Position numbers and translations under genes: made by a program
Notes under the pieces: generated by a model
What the model saw: only the letters and a program-made list of their open reading frames with translations
Databases searched by the model: none
Told to the model about the DNA's origin: nothing
NCBI RefSeq assembly: GCF_902167145.1
Contig: NC_050099.1
Location: 246,772,588 to 246,836,587, forward strand
Length of the DNA stretch: 64,000 nucleotides
Reading direction: 5' to 3'
Source of the DNA: Zea mays
Lineage: Eukaryota; Streptophyta; Magnoliopsida; Poales; Poaceae
In this document: positions 45,785 to 57,806 of the stretch, one piece after another
Position numbering within the stretch: position 1 is the stretch's first letter
Layout: each line of letters begins with the position of its first letter

Positions 45785-48463
45785 TGTAACGCCCTGAATT
45801 TGGGGGTAGAATTTTTTTCTTCTTGTCTCTCACCAAATTCAGGTGTTACCCTTTTCTTTTCTCGTTCCCTCGCTAAACCTTGATCTTTTCCAAAGTTATA
45901 GCGGAGTTTGGCTTGGATTTCCCGTGTAAAGAAAAAACCCTAAATTACTTGATGTTGTTTGATGCACCATGCCAAACTATGCATTCTTTGATTGCTTAGA
46001 GATGTAAGTGCGTTCATCTAGAAAGATCGGATTTCGAAAAGGAGAAAAAACCTTTTCTTTCTTTTCCTTTTTCTTTCTCTCTTTTTTTTCTTTTTCTTTT
46101 CTCTCTCCCGCGCCGTGGGCCGCCCTGGCCGGCCCAGCCGCCCCCCCCGTGCGCCCCCTTCGGGCCCATTGGCCCAGCCGCCCCCTCCCAATCCCCCCAA
46201 TTCCCCCCAATCCCTCTCCCTCCCTCTCATTCTCTCTCTTCCCCACCCCAGCCGCCGCCCCCTGCCCTAGCTGCCGCCCCCTGCAGCTCGGCCGCCCCGT
46301 CCCCGTCCCCGGTGAGCCCTCCCCTCTCCTCCCTCCCCCATCTCCCCTCCTCTTCCCCCCACCCGGCTCGGCCCCGCCGTTCGGCCGCCCCCGCGCCCCG
46401 GCCCAACCGCCCGCCGCCCAACTCGGCCGCCCCTGGCCGGCTCGGCCGCCGCCGCCCCTGCGCGCCCTGCCCCGCCCCTGGTCGGCTCGGCCGCCCCTGC
46501 GCGCCAGCTCGGCCACCCCCTGCCCCTGCGCCCCCGCCGGTTCGGCCGCCCGCCCCCCCCGCCAGCTCGGCCGCCCGCCGCCGGCTTGGCCGCCCCCGCC
46601 CCTGCCCAGGCCGGTTCAACCGCCCCCTGGCCGGTTCAACCGCCCCCCCTTTTTTATTTTATTTTATTTTATTTTATTTTCTTTCATTACTGTTACTTAT
46701 TTTATTTTAGGCAGGATAATCATTGTTCATGTTATTGAAATAGGAGACTTGATTTAGAATTCCGTTACGCTAGTTAATTCATATAATCAATTGTTTATCC
46801 AGTTCAATGTTGATCAACTAAAAATGACTAGGTTTCCATTAGTGCATATAACTAAATTCTTTTGTTAGAACCAATTGTAACTAATCATTAGTGCATAAGC
46901 TTTAACCCCCCCCCCCCGTGAGGCCTTTTCTCATTTCTTTCTAACCATAATGAATGCGACATCGAATGTCATACTTGATGCATATCCACTTTATTTGTTC
47001 CCTTGTATGATGTACTGTTTGCTTCCCAATTTGAATGGATGTATGTATGTATGCTTGCAATCGCATAGAGAACGATCCGGTTGAAGAGCCCGAGGAACTC
47101 GCAGGAGAAGCCCCTGAGCAGCAGTCGGTTGGTGGAGGCAAGTGTCCCTTGACCTATCTATGTCCTATTCATTATTTAATTCACCTCCCGCTGTATACAT
47201 TTATGCCTAAGGATTGACTAGTTTTGTTATCCCTGTCCTTGCTTACCTATTTGGGTTGGATTATTATTGTTTAGCTTTATGCTATTGCTCAACCATAATC
47301 AATGAACATGATGAGATTATCTATGATACGCTGTTTTCCCTCTTCTTATTATGATGTTATACTTGTGGTCATCAAGGGGGCTCGAGCGGTTTCTCGAGTG
47401 CCTCTCCGTAAGGACCTGTTCTATGGATGACCGCCCGGGAAAACAGTGCAACCATGAGGGTGGAATGGGATGCCCTTAGCTGAATAATTAGAGGATCCGG
47501 GGTGTAGTTCGCTTCGCCGTTGTGCCGTCAATGGGGCTTGGTGTATGCGGCTCGCTCTGCCAAGGTTGATTTGTCCCTTGGGGAGGAGTGCGGTACATTT
47601 AGGAAACCTAACGGGTGGCTACAGCCCCGGGGAATCTTTGTAAAGGCTACGTAGTGATGCCCTGCTAGGCCACCTAGGTAGTGGTCAATGGGGAGTAGCT
47701 CTCTCCGGGCAGAAAGGGAATCACGGCTTGTGGGTAAAGTGCACAACCTCTGCAGAGTGTTTAAAAACTGATATATCAGCCGTGCTCGCGGTTATGAGCG
47801 GCCAAGGGAGCTCCAGTGATTAGTGGTACTTGATCAGAGACATTATGGTACAGGTGGCTATGAGATCGATGGTTTTGGTTATGACTATGGTGCTGGTAAG
47901 TGGTATTCTTTCCGTTTGGAAAGGGTACATCGGGTTAATAACTTGGGTTAAAGCTAAAACCTGGCTTTCTATTAGTAAATAATAACCTGACCAACTAAAA
48001 GCAACTGCTTGACTTATCCCCCACATAAAGCTAGTCCACTACAGCCAAACAGGATACTTGTTGAGTATGTTGATGTGTACTCACCCTTGCTCTACACACC
48101 AAACCCCCCCCCATCCCCAGGTTGTCAGCATTGCAACCACTGCTCAGGCGAAGATGAAGCTTTGGAAGGAGACTTCCAGGAGTTCCAAGACTACGACGAG
48201 TTCTAGGTGTGGGTTAGCGGCAACCCCCAGTCGGCTGCCTGTGAAGGCCGCGTTTATCTACGTTTCTTTTCCGCACTTTGATTTATTGTAAGGACTGTAT
48301 GGACGTCTCAGACGTATGATGTAATCAACTATTTTTCCCTTTTAATACTATTTTGAGCACTGTGTGATGATGTCCATGTTATGTAACTGCTGTGTACGTG
48401 AATAACTGATCCTGGCACGTACATGGTTCGCATTCGGTTTGCCTTCTAGAACCGGGTGTGACA
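45785..48463 (+). repeat. GY-3 5' LTR
   Basis: This 2679-bp LTR runs from TGTAACGCCCTGAATTTG to CCGGGTGTGACA. The first bases form an imperfect inverted repeat with CACCAAATTCAGGTGTTACC (about 45830-45849). U3 has a pyrimidine tract, then a C-rich tract (46117-46650), (ATTTT)n and a poly-C run (46906-46917). The last 1.1 kb is shared in inverse orientation with GY-2. Confidence 0.85.
46117..46680. repeat. C-rich low-complexity tract followed by (ATTTT)n
   Basis: About 530 bp is strongly biased to C on the plus strand, built around CTCGGCCGCC words. It ends in a pentanucleotide ATTTT run (about 46650-46680). Long proline-rich ORFs here are a by-product of composition. Confidence 0.85.
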
Positions 48464-48467
48464 TAAG

Positions 48468-48479
48468 TGGTATCAAAGC
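48468..48479 (+). other. GY-3 primer-binding site
   Basis: TGGTATCAAAGC starts five bases after the LTR end. It matches a methionine tRNA-type site except for one A in place of G. Confidence 0.75.
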
Positions 48480-48723
48480 CGTGCTGACTGTAGGACCGCT
48501 AACCTAGAATAGAATGGTCGTTCTAAGGACTATAGACCTCTGTCCCTGCCTTGACTTTGATATCTCTTCAAAAGTTGGTCATACCGACCAAACCTATGTT
48601 CTACTATATATAATACCTTGCTAAAAATCATGTTTTATTCTAATCCTTCATTTATTTATGATTCATTACTTGCTGGTCATATTAATTCTGTTCTCACCCT
48701 TTTGCTTGCGATGTCTTTTGTAG

Positions 48724-49737
48724 ATGGCTCGACTTAGACACACTGCACGAAAGTCAGTCATCCCCTTCTTACCCTCCCGCCTTGCTGAGCGTCCGCTTCG
48801 CCGTCCCGTGGCCGGACAGTCTAGCCACTTGGAGAGACTGCACCACCGCCTGCGTGAGGAGCAGGAGCGTCGACGACAGGAGCAGCAGGGCTCTTCTTTC
48901 TCGCTCCACCAGGAGATAGAGTTCGTGAGGAGCTGCTCCCCTGTGCTTCCTCTAGAGGCGCCCCCTGCACCACCACTGGGCGCCCCAGCTTCTGGAGTAG
49001 CTGCTGGAGGAGACCCATACGACGGAGGTGGCGACAACAGCTCGAGCCACGACACCGACCTTTCTGCTAACCCTGAGCCGGAAGGATGGGTTGCTCGACC
49101 CATCACTCGCGACGCTGCTCGCGGGTGTCACTTCCACGATGCGCTCGACACCCTGCTACGTCGGGCACTTAACCGGCATACTTGGTCCATCGAGTATCGC
49201 TGTGTGGTCTACCAGCATAGTCGCGGGGTCTACCCGGACCGCTAGGAGGCAACCTGCTTGGTGCGCTGCCCGGAGAACAGTCTCCAGGGTGCAGAGGCCT
49301 GCTCAGAGCACTATTCTATCTCTGAGCGGGACTCAGCTGAGGCAGCCATGCAAGATGCTGCACGGCGTGCGCTTTCGCACTACTGCTCGGTTTTCGGTGG
49401 GGCAACTGACGGTCTTGACCTGAAGTATTACCCCCGCCGTCCATCTGGCAGCACAGGAGGCGTGATTGTCTCACCTGTCGGTGAGGGCAATCCTAGGTTG
49501 AGCAGCACAGTCAACCTAGCCGCCGTGCTAAACACGGAGCTAGACCATGCACTAGACGAGCTGAGTAGGGCTCGTGCTGAGATCGCCCTGCTGCGGGCTG
49601 AGCGCGCGGAACGTCGTCACCTGGATGGTGGTTTCCCCGCTCCCGTCGGGACTCAGCACCCGTACCGCTCACCTCAGCGTGGACACCAGTCTTATGGCAA
49701 TCCCGACTGCAAGACCAAGATAACTCTAGAACCATAG
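48724..49737 (+). pseudogene. GY-3 accessory ORF upstream of gag, one stop
   Basis: This is an unrecognised protein of about 337 codons starting MARLRHTARKSV. It has a basic N-terminus, an arginine/glutamate-rich helix (REEQERRRQEQQ), a proline/alanine linker, a central segment with several cysteines, and a C-terminal predicted helix (ELDHALDELSRARAEIALLR). A TAG at 49243-49245 interrupts the frame after VYPDR. The ATG directly follows TTTTGTAG, which resembles a splice acceptor. Position between primer-binding site and gag recalls extra ORFs in some plant gypsy elements. I assign no function. Confidence 0.65.
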
Positions 49738-50140
49738 ATCGTTAGAGTTGGATCTTGTAATTAATACGAAATATATACATAGAAGCTTCAGTCTTAGCGT
49801 TAGTCTCGTTCTTAGTTAGTCTTAGTTAGACAGGGTAGTTTGCTATATCCTGTGCATTTATGATTGTCATGATGAACTATGTTTGGTTTGGATCTTTGTA
49901 ATGACTGTCACCAGAGTGTGGGTATCCCCTGCATTTTGGTTTACCTATTATGTTAATGGAGTTAGTTATATAGTTGGGAAACCCTTTATTCCACTTTCCT
50001 CTTTATCTGAGAAGTTGTGTGGTCTGTGTTGAAGATCAGTGAAGATGCTCATCTGTTCAGTGCTGTTGAAGAATTCTATACTCTTTTCTTATGCTGCAAG
50101 ATTTGCCAGATCAGTTCTGATGTGTGGTTGCATTCTGCAG

Positions 50141-52405
50141 ATGTCAGAGAACAGGCGCAGAGGAGGAAGGCGTGCTCAGCAGGAGCGAGCCGCTCAACAA
50201 GAGGAGGTGCCCCAGCAGCAGCACCTGCCGCCCCCGCCCCCGATGACCATCGAGCAGATGTTTCGGATGCAGACTCAGGCAGTTCAAGCCATCGGTCAGA
50301 CTTTGGCCGCCATTCAGCAGCAGCAGCAGCAACAGCAGCAGGCCCCACCTCAGCCTCAGCCTCAGATGCCAAGAGATAAGCGTGCTGAATTCATGAGAGG
50401 TCATCCACCAACGTTCGCTCACTCTTCTGACCCCATGGATGCTGAAGACTGGCTGCGCACTGTGGAGCGGGAGTTGCATACCGCTCAGTGCGATGACAGG
50501 GAGAAAGTCCTATATGGTCCCCGCCTGTTGAGAGGCGCAGCCCAATCATGGTGGGAGTCTTACCTCGCCACCCATGCCCACCCTGACGCCATCACTTGGG
50601 AAGAGTTCAGAAGTAGTTTTCGTAAGTACCATGTTCCTGCAGGTCTGATGACTGTGAAGAAGGAGGAGTTCCTGGCTCTCAATCAAGGGCCATCGTCTGT
50701 CAGTGAATACAGGGACAGGTTTCTGTAGTTGTCTCGCTATGCTCCTGAAGATGTCAACACCGACGCCAAGCGGCAGTACCGTTTCCTGAGAGGCTTGGTT
50801 GACCCTCTGCAGTACCAACTGATGAATCACACCTTCCCGACATTCCAGCACCTGATTGACAGAGCAATCATGACAGAGAGAAAGTGTAAGGAGATGGAGG
50901 ATCGTAAGCGCAAGACTAGTGGACCCCAGCCTGGAAGCAGCAGTCGTCCTCGTTTCTCAGGCAATCAACCTCAGCAGTTCAGGCAGAACCAGCGTCCACC
51001 TCAGCAGCATCAGCAGTTCCAAAGGCAGTATCCTCAGCATCAGTATCAGAACCGTCAGAGCAATCAGTCAGGAGGTCAGTTTCAAAGGCAGAATCAGCAG
51101 GCACCTCGTCTTCCTGCCCCAGCAAACCAGCAGAACAATTAGGCAGCACCAGCTCAGGTTGGAAACAGGGCATGTTTCCACTGTGGAGAGCAAGGCCACT
51201 GGGTGATGCAATGTCCGAAGAAGGCAGCCTAGCAGCAGTCAGGCCCCAATGCCCCAGCAAAGCAGAATGTGCCTCAGCCTGGAGCAGGCAATCGCTCTCA
51301 GCCACGTTACAATCATGGGAGACTGAACCACTTGGAGGCGGAAGCAGTTCAGGAGACCCCCGGCATGATAGTAGGTATGTTCCCAGTCGACTCCCATATT
51401 GCAGAAGTGTTATTTGATACTGGAGCAACGCATTCTTTCATTACTGCATCATGGGTAGAAGCACATAATCTTTCAATTACTACCATGTCAACCCCCATTC
51501 AAATTGACTCAGCCGGTGGTAGAATTCGAGCCGATAGCATTTGTTTGAATATAAGTGTGGAAATAAGGGGGATAGCGTTTCCCGCCAACCTTATAGTAAT
51601 GGGTACTCAGGGAATAGATGTCATCCTAGGGATGAATTGGCTAGATAAGTATCAGGCAGTTATCAGTTGTGATAAGAGGACAATCAAGTTGGTGTCTCCA
51701 GTAGGAGAGGAGGTGGTGACCGAGCTAGTCCCGCCTGAGCCAAAGAAAGGAAGTTGTTATCAGCTAGCTGTTGATAACAGTGAAGCAGACCCAATTGAGA
51801 GTATCAAGGTTGTGTCTGCGTTCCCAGATGTGTTTCCAAAGGACTTACCGGGTATGCCACCAGAGCGGAAAGTTGAGTTTGCCATAGAGCTTCTTCCTGG
51901 AACCGCCCCCATCTTTAAGAGAGCTTACAGAATATCTGGGCCAGAATTGGTTGAACTTAAGAAGCAAGTTGATGAGCTATCAGAGAAAGGTTACATCTGG
52001 CCAAGCACCTCGCCTTGGGCCGCCCCTGTCCTATTTGTGGAGAAGAAAGATGGCACCAAGAGGATGTGTATCGATTATCGAGCTTTGAATGAAGTCACGA
52101 TCAAGAACAAGTATCCCTTGCCCAGAATAGAAGATCTGTTCGACCAGTTGAGAGGAGCTAGTGTGTTCTCCAAGATTGATCTGAGGTCAGGTTATCATCA
52201 GCTCAGGATCCGACCTTCGGACATTCCGAAGACGGCATTCATTACCAAGTATGGTTTGTATGAGTTCACAGTGATGTCTTTTGGTTTGACCAATGCGCCA
52301 GCGTTCTTTATGAACTTGATGAACAGTGTATTCATGGACTATCTCGATAAGTTTGTGGTGGTATTCATTGATGACATTCTGGTTTATTCTCAAAGCGAAG
52401 AAGAG
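50141..52405 (+). pseudogene. GY-3 gag-protease-RT, in-frame stops, truncated
   Basis: This is one continuous frame from MSENRRRGGRR. A glutamine-rich stretch is followed by the retrotransposon gag domain (AEDWLRTVEREL ... YLATHAHPDAITWEEF), a second Gln-rich segment, and a zinc knuckle CFHCGEQGHWVMQC near 51175-51215. Protease follows ([11 protein letters not shown] near 51412), then RT through [17 protein letters not shown] codons at 50726-50728, 51140-51142 and 51230-51232 interrupt it. The ATG follows CATTCTGCAG, again acceptor-like. SV-5 removes the rest of RT, RNase H and integrase from view. Confidence 0.88.
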
Positions 52406-53715
52406 TGATAGTCGCCTAGAGGGGGGTGAATAGGGCGAAACTGAAATTTACAAATATAAACACAACTACAAGCCGGGTTAGCGTTAGTAATAAAGAAACG
52501 AGTCCCCGAGAGAGGGTGCAAAACAAATCCCAAGCGAATAAGCAAGTGAGACACGGAGATTTGTTTTACCGAGGTTCGGTTCTTGCAAACCTACTCCCCG
52601 TTGAGGAGGCCACAAAGGCCGGGTCTCTTTCAACCCTTCCCTCTCTCAAACGGTCCCTCGGACCGAGTGAGCTTCTCTTCTCAAATCAAAGCCGGGAACA
52701 AAACTTCCCCGCAAGGGCCACCACATAATTGGTGCCTCTTGCCTTGATTACAATGGAGTTGTGATCTCAAGAACAAGTGAGAAAGAAAAGAAGCAATCCA
52801 AGCGCAAGAGCTCAAATGAACACGGCAAATCACTCTCACTAGTCACTAGGGCTTAGTGTGGAATTGGAGAGGATTTGATCTCTTTAGTGTGTCTAGAATT
52901 GAATGCTAGAGCTCTTGTAGTAGTTGAGAAGTAGAAAACTTGGATGCAATGAATGGTGGGGTGGTTGTGGTATTTATAGCCCCAACCACCAAATGTGGCC
53001 GTTGGGAGGCTGTCTGTTCGATGGCGCACCGGACAGTCCGGTGCACACCGGACAGTCCGGTGCCCCCTGCCACGTCATCACTGCCGTTGGATTCTGACCG
53101 TTGGAGCTTCTGACTTGTGGGCCCGCCTGGGTGTCCGGTGCACACCGGACAGTTACTGTTTGCTGTCCGGTGTGCCAGTATGGGCGCGCCTGTCTTCTGC
53201 GCGCGCAGAGCGCGCATTGAATGCGCGGCAGAGAGCCGTTGGCGCGGAGATAGCCGTTGCTCCGGAGTCGCACCGGACAGTCCGGTGCACACCGGACAGT
53301 CCGGTGAATTATAGTGGACTAGCCGTTGGAGTTTCCCGAAGCTGGCGAGTTCCTGAGGCCGACCTCCCTTGGCGCACCGGACACTGTCCGGTGTACACCG
53401 GACAGTCCGGTGAATTATAGCCGAGTCGCCTCTGGAAATTCCCGAAGGTGGCGAGTTTGAGTCTGAGTCTCCCTGGTGCACCGGACATGTCCGGTGGCAC
53501 ACCGGACAGTCCGGTGCGCCAGACCAGGGGTGCCTTCGGTTGCCCTTTTGCTCCTTTGTTGAATCCATAACTTGGTCTTTTTATTGGCTGAGTGTGAACC
53601 TTTTACACCTGTATAATCTATACACTTGGGCAAACTAGTTAGTCCAAAGATTTGTGTTGGGCAATTCAACCACCAAAATTATATAGGAACTAGGTGTAAG
53701 CCTAATTCCCTTTCA
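52406..53715 (-). repeat. SV-5 3' LTR
   Basis: This 1310-bp LTR has the TGAAAGGG start at 53715 and CTATCA end at 52406 on the minus strand. Palindromes lie at 53027-53516 and TATAAATA at 52971-52978. It is closely related to the SV-4 LTR along its whole length. Confidence 0.93.
53027..53516. repeat. Palindrome cluster in SV-5 LTR
   Basis: Units are mainly CACCGGACAGTCCGGTG, several placed back to back through GCA or GTA. Confidence 0.88.
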
Positions 53716-54547
53716 ATCTCCCCCTTTTTGGTGATTGATGCCAACACAAATCAAAGCAAATATATAAGTGCATAATTGAACTAGTTTGCATAATGTAAGT
53801 GTAAAGGTTGCTTGGAATTGAGCCAATATAACTACTTACAAGATATGCATGGAATGTTTCTTTTTTATTTAGTATTTTGGACCACGCTTGCACCACATGT
53901 TTTGTTTTTGCAAAATTTTTGTAAATTCATTTCAAAGATCTTTTGCAAATAGTCAAAGGTAAATGAATAAGAGTTTGCAAAGCATTTTCAAGATTTGAAA
54001 TTTTCTCCCCCTGTTTCAAATGCTTTTCCTTTGACTAAACAAAACTCCCCCTAAAATTAAATCCTCCTCTTAGTGTTCAAGAGGGTTTTGATATACCATT
54101 TTGAAATACTACTTTCTCCCCCTTTTGAACACAACAGGATCTCAATTGATAAATACTTCTTGGAAAACACTAAGTTTTGAAATTGGTGGTGGTGCGGTCC
54201 TTTTGCTTTGGGCTCATACTTTCTCCCCCTTTGGCATGAATCGCCAAAAACGGAATCATTAGAGCCCACGAAGTAATTTCTTCCCCTTTGGTCATAAGTA
54301 AATGAGTTAAGATTATACCAAAGACGAGGTCCTTTTCTTTGATGCTTATTTCTCCCCCAAAGAATAGAGAGATGCTTGGAGTGATGGCGAAGTATGAGTT
54401 ACGGAGTGGAAGCCTTTGTTTTCGCCGAAAACTCCAATTCCCTTTCAATATACCTATGACTTGATTTGAAATAGACTTGGACATACATTAGTCATAGCAT
54501 ATAAAAGAGATATGATCAAAGGTATTCAAATGAGCTATGTGTGCAAG
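53716..54547 (-). other. SV-5 3' non-coding region with polypurine tract array
   Basis: This non-coding region has repeated CTCCCCC on the plus strand, near 53719, 54006, 54044, 54116, 54222 and 54352. The first directly adjoins the LTR and is the likely primer. This is typical of Sireviruses. Confidence 0.8.
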
Positions 54548-57500
54548 CTAGCAAAAGAAATTTCTAGAATCAAGAATATTGAGCTCATGCCTAAGTCTGG
54601 TAAAAGATTGTTCATCAAGAGGCTTGGTAAAGATATCGGCTAATTGATCTTTAGTGTTAATGTAAGAAATCTCGATATCTCCCTTTTGTTGGTGATCCCT
54701 AAGAAAATGATACCGAATGGCTATGTGCTTAGTGCGGCTATGCTCGACGGGATTGTCGGCCATTTTGATTGCACTCTCATTATCACATAGCAAAGGGACT
54801 TTGGTTAATTTGTAATCGTAGTCCCGCAGGGTTTGCCTCATCCAAAGCAATTGCGCGCAACAATGACCTGCGGCAATGTACTCGGCTTCGGCGGTGGAAA
54901 GAGCGACCGAATTTTGCTTCTTTGAAGCCCAAGACACCAAGGATCTTCCCAAGAACTGGCAAGTCCCCGATGTGCTCTTCCTATTGATTTTACACCCCGC
55001 CCAATCGGCATCCAAATAACCAATCAAATCAAACGTGGATCCCCGAGGGTACCAAAGCCCAAACTTAGGTGTGTAAGCCAAATATCTCAAGATTCGTTTT
55101 ACGGCCGTAAGGTGGGATTCCTTAGGGTCGGATTGGAATCTTGCACACATGCAAACGGAAAGCATAATGTCCGGTCGAGATGCACATAAATAAAGCAATG
55201 AACCAATCATCGACCGGTATACCTTTTGATCCACGGACTTACCTCCCGTGTCGAGGTCGAGATGCCCATTAGTTCCCATGGGTGTCTTGATGGGTTTGGC
55301 ATCCTTCATCCCAAACTTGGTTAGAATGTCTTGAGTGTACTTCGTTTGGCTAATGAAGGTGCCCTCTTGGAGTTGCTTGACTTGGAATCCTAGAAAATAC
55401 TTCAACTCCCCCATCATCGACATCTCGAATTTTTGTGTCATGATCCTACTAAACTCTTCACATGTAGACTCGTTAGTAGACCCAAATATAATATCATCAA
55501 CATAAATTTGGCATACAAACAAGTCATTTTCAAGAGTTTTAGTAAAGAGTGTAGGATCGGCCTTGCCGACTTTGAAGCCATTAGCAATAAGGAAATCTCT
55601 TAGGCATTCATACCATGCTCTTGGGGCTTGCTTGAGCCCATAAAGCGCCTTAGAGAGCCTATAAACATGGTTAGGATACTCACTGTCTTCAAAGCCGGGA
55701 GGTTGCTCAACATAGACCTCTTCCTTGATTGGTCCGTTGAGGAAGGCACTTTTCACGTCCATTTGATAAAGCTTAAAGCCATGGTAAGTAGCATAGGCTA
55801 ATAATATTCGAATTGACTCAAGCCTAGCTACGGGTGCATAGGTTTCACCGAAATCCAAACCTTCGACTTGTGAATACCCTTTGGCCACGAGTCGAGCTTT
55901 GTTCCTTGTCACCACACCATGCTCATCTTGCTTGTTGCGGAAGACCCATTTGGTTCCTACAACATTTTGGTTAGGACGTGGAACTAAATGCCATACCTCA
56001 TTTCTAGTGAAGTTGTTGAGCTCCTCTTGCATCGCCACCACCCAATCCGAATCTTGAAGTGCTTCCTCTACCCTGTGTGGCTCAATAGAGGAAACAAAAG
56101 AGTAATGTTCACAAAAATGAGCAACACGAGATCTAGTGGTTACCCCCTTATGAATATCGCCGAGGATGGTGTCGACGGGGTGATCTCGTTGGATTGCTTG
56201 GTGGACTCTTGGGTGTGGCGGCCTTGGTTCTTCCTCATCCCCCTTTTCTTGATCAATTGCATCTCCCCCTTGATCATTGCCATCATCTTGAGGTGGCTCA
56301 TCTTCTTGATTTTGCCCTTCATCAACTTGAGCTTCATCCTCATTTTGAGTTGGTGGAGATGCTTGCATGGAGGAGGACGGTTGATCTTGTGCACTTGGAG
56401 GCTTTTCGGATTCCCTAGGACACACATCCCCAATGGACATGTTCCTTAGCGCGATGCACGGAGCCTCTTCATTACCTATTTCATCAAGATCAACTTGCTC
56501 TACTTGAGAGCCGTTAGTTTCATCAAACACAACGTCACATGAGACTTCAACTAGTCCAGTGGACTTGTTAAAGACCCTATATGCCCTTGTGTTTGAGTCA
56601 TAACCAAGTAAAAAGCCTTCTACAGTTTTAGGAGCAAATTTAGATTTTCTACCTCTTTTAACAAGAATAAAGCATTTGCTACCAAAAACTCTAAAGTATG
56701 AAATGTTGGGCTTTTTACCGGTTAGGAGTTCATAGGATGTCTTCTTGAGGATTCGGTGAAGATATAACCGATTGATGGCGTAGCAGGCGGTGTTGACCGC
56801 TTCGGCCCAAAACCGGTCCGGTGTCTTGTACTCATCAAGCATGGTTCTTGCCATGTCCAAAAGAGTTCGATTCTTCCTCTCCACTACACCATTTTGTTGA
56901 GGTGTGTAGGGAGAAGAGAACTCATGCTTGATGCCCTCCTCCTCAAGGAAGCCTTCAATTTGAGAGTTCTTGAACTCCGTTCCGTTATCGCTTCTTATTT
57001 TCTTGATCCTTAAGCCGAACTCATTTTGAGCCCGTCTCAAGAATCCCTTTAAGGTCTCTTGGGTTTGAGATTTTTCCTGTAAAAAGAATACCCAAGTGAA
57101 GCGAGAATAATCATCCACTATTACAAGACAATACTTACTCCCGCCGATGCTTATGTAAGCAATCGGGCCGAAGAGATCCATGTGGAGTAGCTCAAGCGGC
57201 CTGTCGGTCGTCATGATGTTCTTGTGTGGATGATGGACTCCAACTTGCTTTCCCGCCTGGCATGCGCTACAAACCCTGTCTTTCTCAAAATGAACATTTG
57301 TTAATCCTAAAATGTGTTCTCCCTTTAGAAGCTTGTGAAGATTCTTCATCCCAACATGGGCTAGTCGGCGGTGCCAAAGCCAACCCATGTTAGTCTTAGC
57401 GATTAAGCATGTGTCGAGTTCAGCTCTATCAAAATCTACTAAGTATAGCTGACCCTCTAACACACCCTTAAATGCTATTGAATCATCACTTCTTCTAAAG

Positions 57501-57793
57501 ACAGTGACACCTATATCAGTAAAAAGACAGTTGTAGCCCATTTGACATAATTGGGAAACAGAAAGCAAGTTGTAATCTAAAGAATCAACAAGAAAAACAT
57601 TGGAAATATAATGGTCAGGAGATATAGCAATTTTACCAAGTCCTTTGACCAAACCTTGATTTCCATCCCCGAATGTGATAGCTCGTTGGGGATCTTGGTT
57701 TTTCTCATATGAGGAGAACATCCTTTTCTCCCCGGTCATGTGGTTTGTGCACCCGCTGTCGAGTATCCAACTTGAGCCCCCGGATGCATAAAC
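54548..57793 (-). CDS. pol: SV-5 pol: protease, integrase, RT and RNase H, uninterrupted
   Basis: The frame is open for 1082 codons including the stop, from [15 protein letters not shown] at 57793. The protease catalytic DSG is at residues 12-14. The integrase finger has H141, H145, C175 and C178. The DDE core is D206, D269 and E305, with the expected 35-residue spacing in the last pair. An acidic linker rich in Glu/Asp/Gln (about 430-525) separates integrase from RT. RT carries YVDD at 764-767, and RNase H contains [14 protein letters not shown], followed by DIFTKPLDE near the C-terminus. One oddity is [10 protein letters not shown] where relatives have [10 protein letters not shown]. It lies in the +1 frame relative to gag and has no conventional ATG; the first ATG is at 57739, after the protease motif. 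Confidence 0.93.
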   Translation of the reverse strand, partial: VYASGGSSWILDSGCTNHMTGEKRMFSSYEKNQDPQRAITFGDGNQGLVKGLGKIAISPDHYISNVFLVDSLDYNLLSVSQLCQMGYNCLFTDIGVTVFRRSDDSIAFKGVLEGQLYLVDFDRAELDTCLIAKTNMGWLWHRRLAHVGMKNLHKLLKGEHILGLTNVHFEKDRVCSACQAGKQVGVHHPHKNIMTTDRPLELLHMDLFGPIAYISIGGSKYCLVIVDDYSRFTWVFFLQEKSQTQETLKGFLRRAQNEFGLRIKKIRSDNGTEFKNSQIEGFLEEEGIKHEFSSPYTPQQNGVVERKNRTLLDMARTMLDEYKTPDRFWAEAVNTACYAINRLYLHRILKKTSYELLTGKKPNISYFRVFGSKCFILVKRGRKSKFAPKTVEGFLLGYDSNTRAYRVFNKSTGLVEVSCDVVFDETNGSQVEQVDLDEIGNEEAPCIALRNMSIGDVCPRESEKPPSAQDQPSSSMQASPPTQNEDEAQVDEGQNQEDEPPQDDGNDQGGDAIDQEKGDEEEPRPPHPRVHQAIQRDHPVDTILGDIHKGVTTRSRVAHFCEHYSFVSSIEPHRVEEALQDSDWVVAMQEELNNFTRNEVWHLVPRPNQNVVGTKWVFRNKQDEHGVVTRNKARLVAKGYSQVEGLDFGETYAPVARLESIRILLAYATYHGFKLYQMDVKSAFLNGPIKEEVYVEQPPGFEDSEYPNHVYRLSKALYGLKQAPRAWYECLRDFLIANGFKVGKADPTLFTKTLENDLFVCQIYVDDIIFGSTNESTCEEFSRIMTQKFEMSMMGELKYFLGFQVKQLQEGTFISQTKYTQDILTKFGMKDAKPIKTPMGTNGHLDLDTGGKSVDQKVYRSMIGSLLYLCASRPDIMLSVCMCARFQSDPKESHLTAVKRILRYLAYTPKFGLWYPRGSTFDLIGYLDADWAGCKINRKSTSGTCQFLGRSLVSWASKKQNSVALSTAEAEYIAAGHCCAQLLWMRQTLRDYDYKLTKVPLLCDNESAIKMADNPVEHSRTKHIAIRYHFLRDHQQKGDIEISYINTKDQLADIFTKPLDEQSFTRLRHELNILDSRNFFC

Positions 57794-57806
57794 CTACAAA
57801 ACAATT

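Larger units (their letters stand above)
45785..52405 (+). mobile_element. GY-3: Del/Tekay-like Ty3/gypsy element, 5' portion
   Basis: This plus-strand element has a 5' LTR (45785-48463), primer-binding site, accessory ORF, gag, protease and the first half of RT. SV-5 inserted at 52406 and cuts it off. The RT motifs ([24 protein letters not shown]) point to the Del/Tekay chromovirus side of Ty3/gypsy. Several in-frame TAG codons mark it as dead. Confidence 0.85.

Noticed and set aside
46008..46757. Proline/alanine-rich ORF of 249 aa (and overlapping ORFs on both strands)
   Set aside because: It arises from the C-rich low-complexity tract in the GY-3 LTR. All frames are open for the same compositional reason, and no motif is present.
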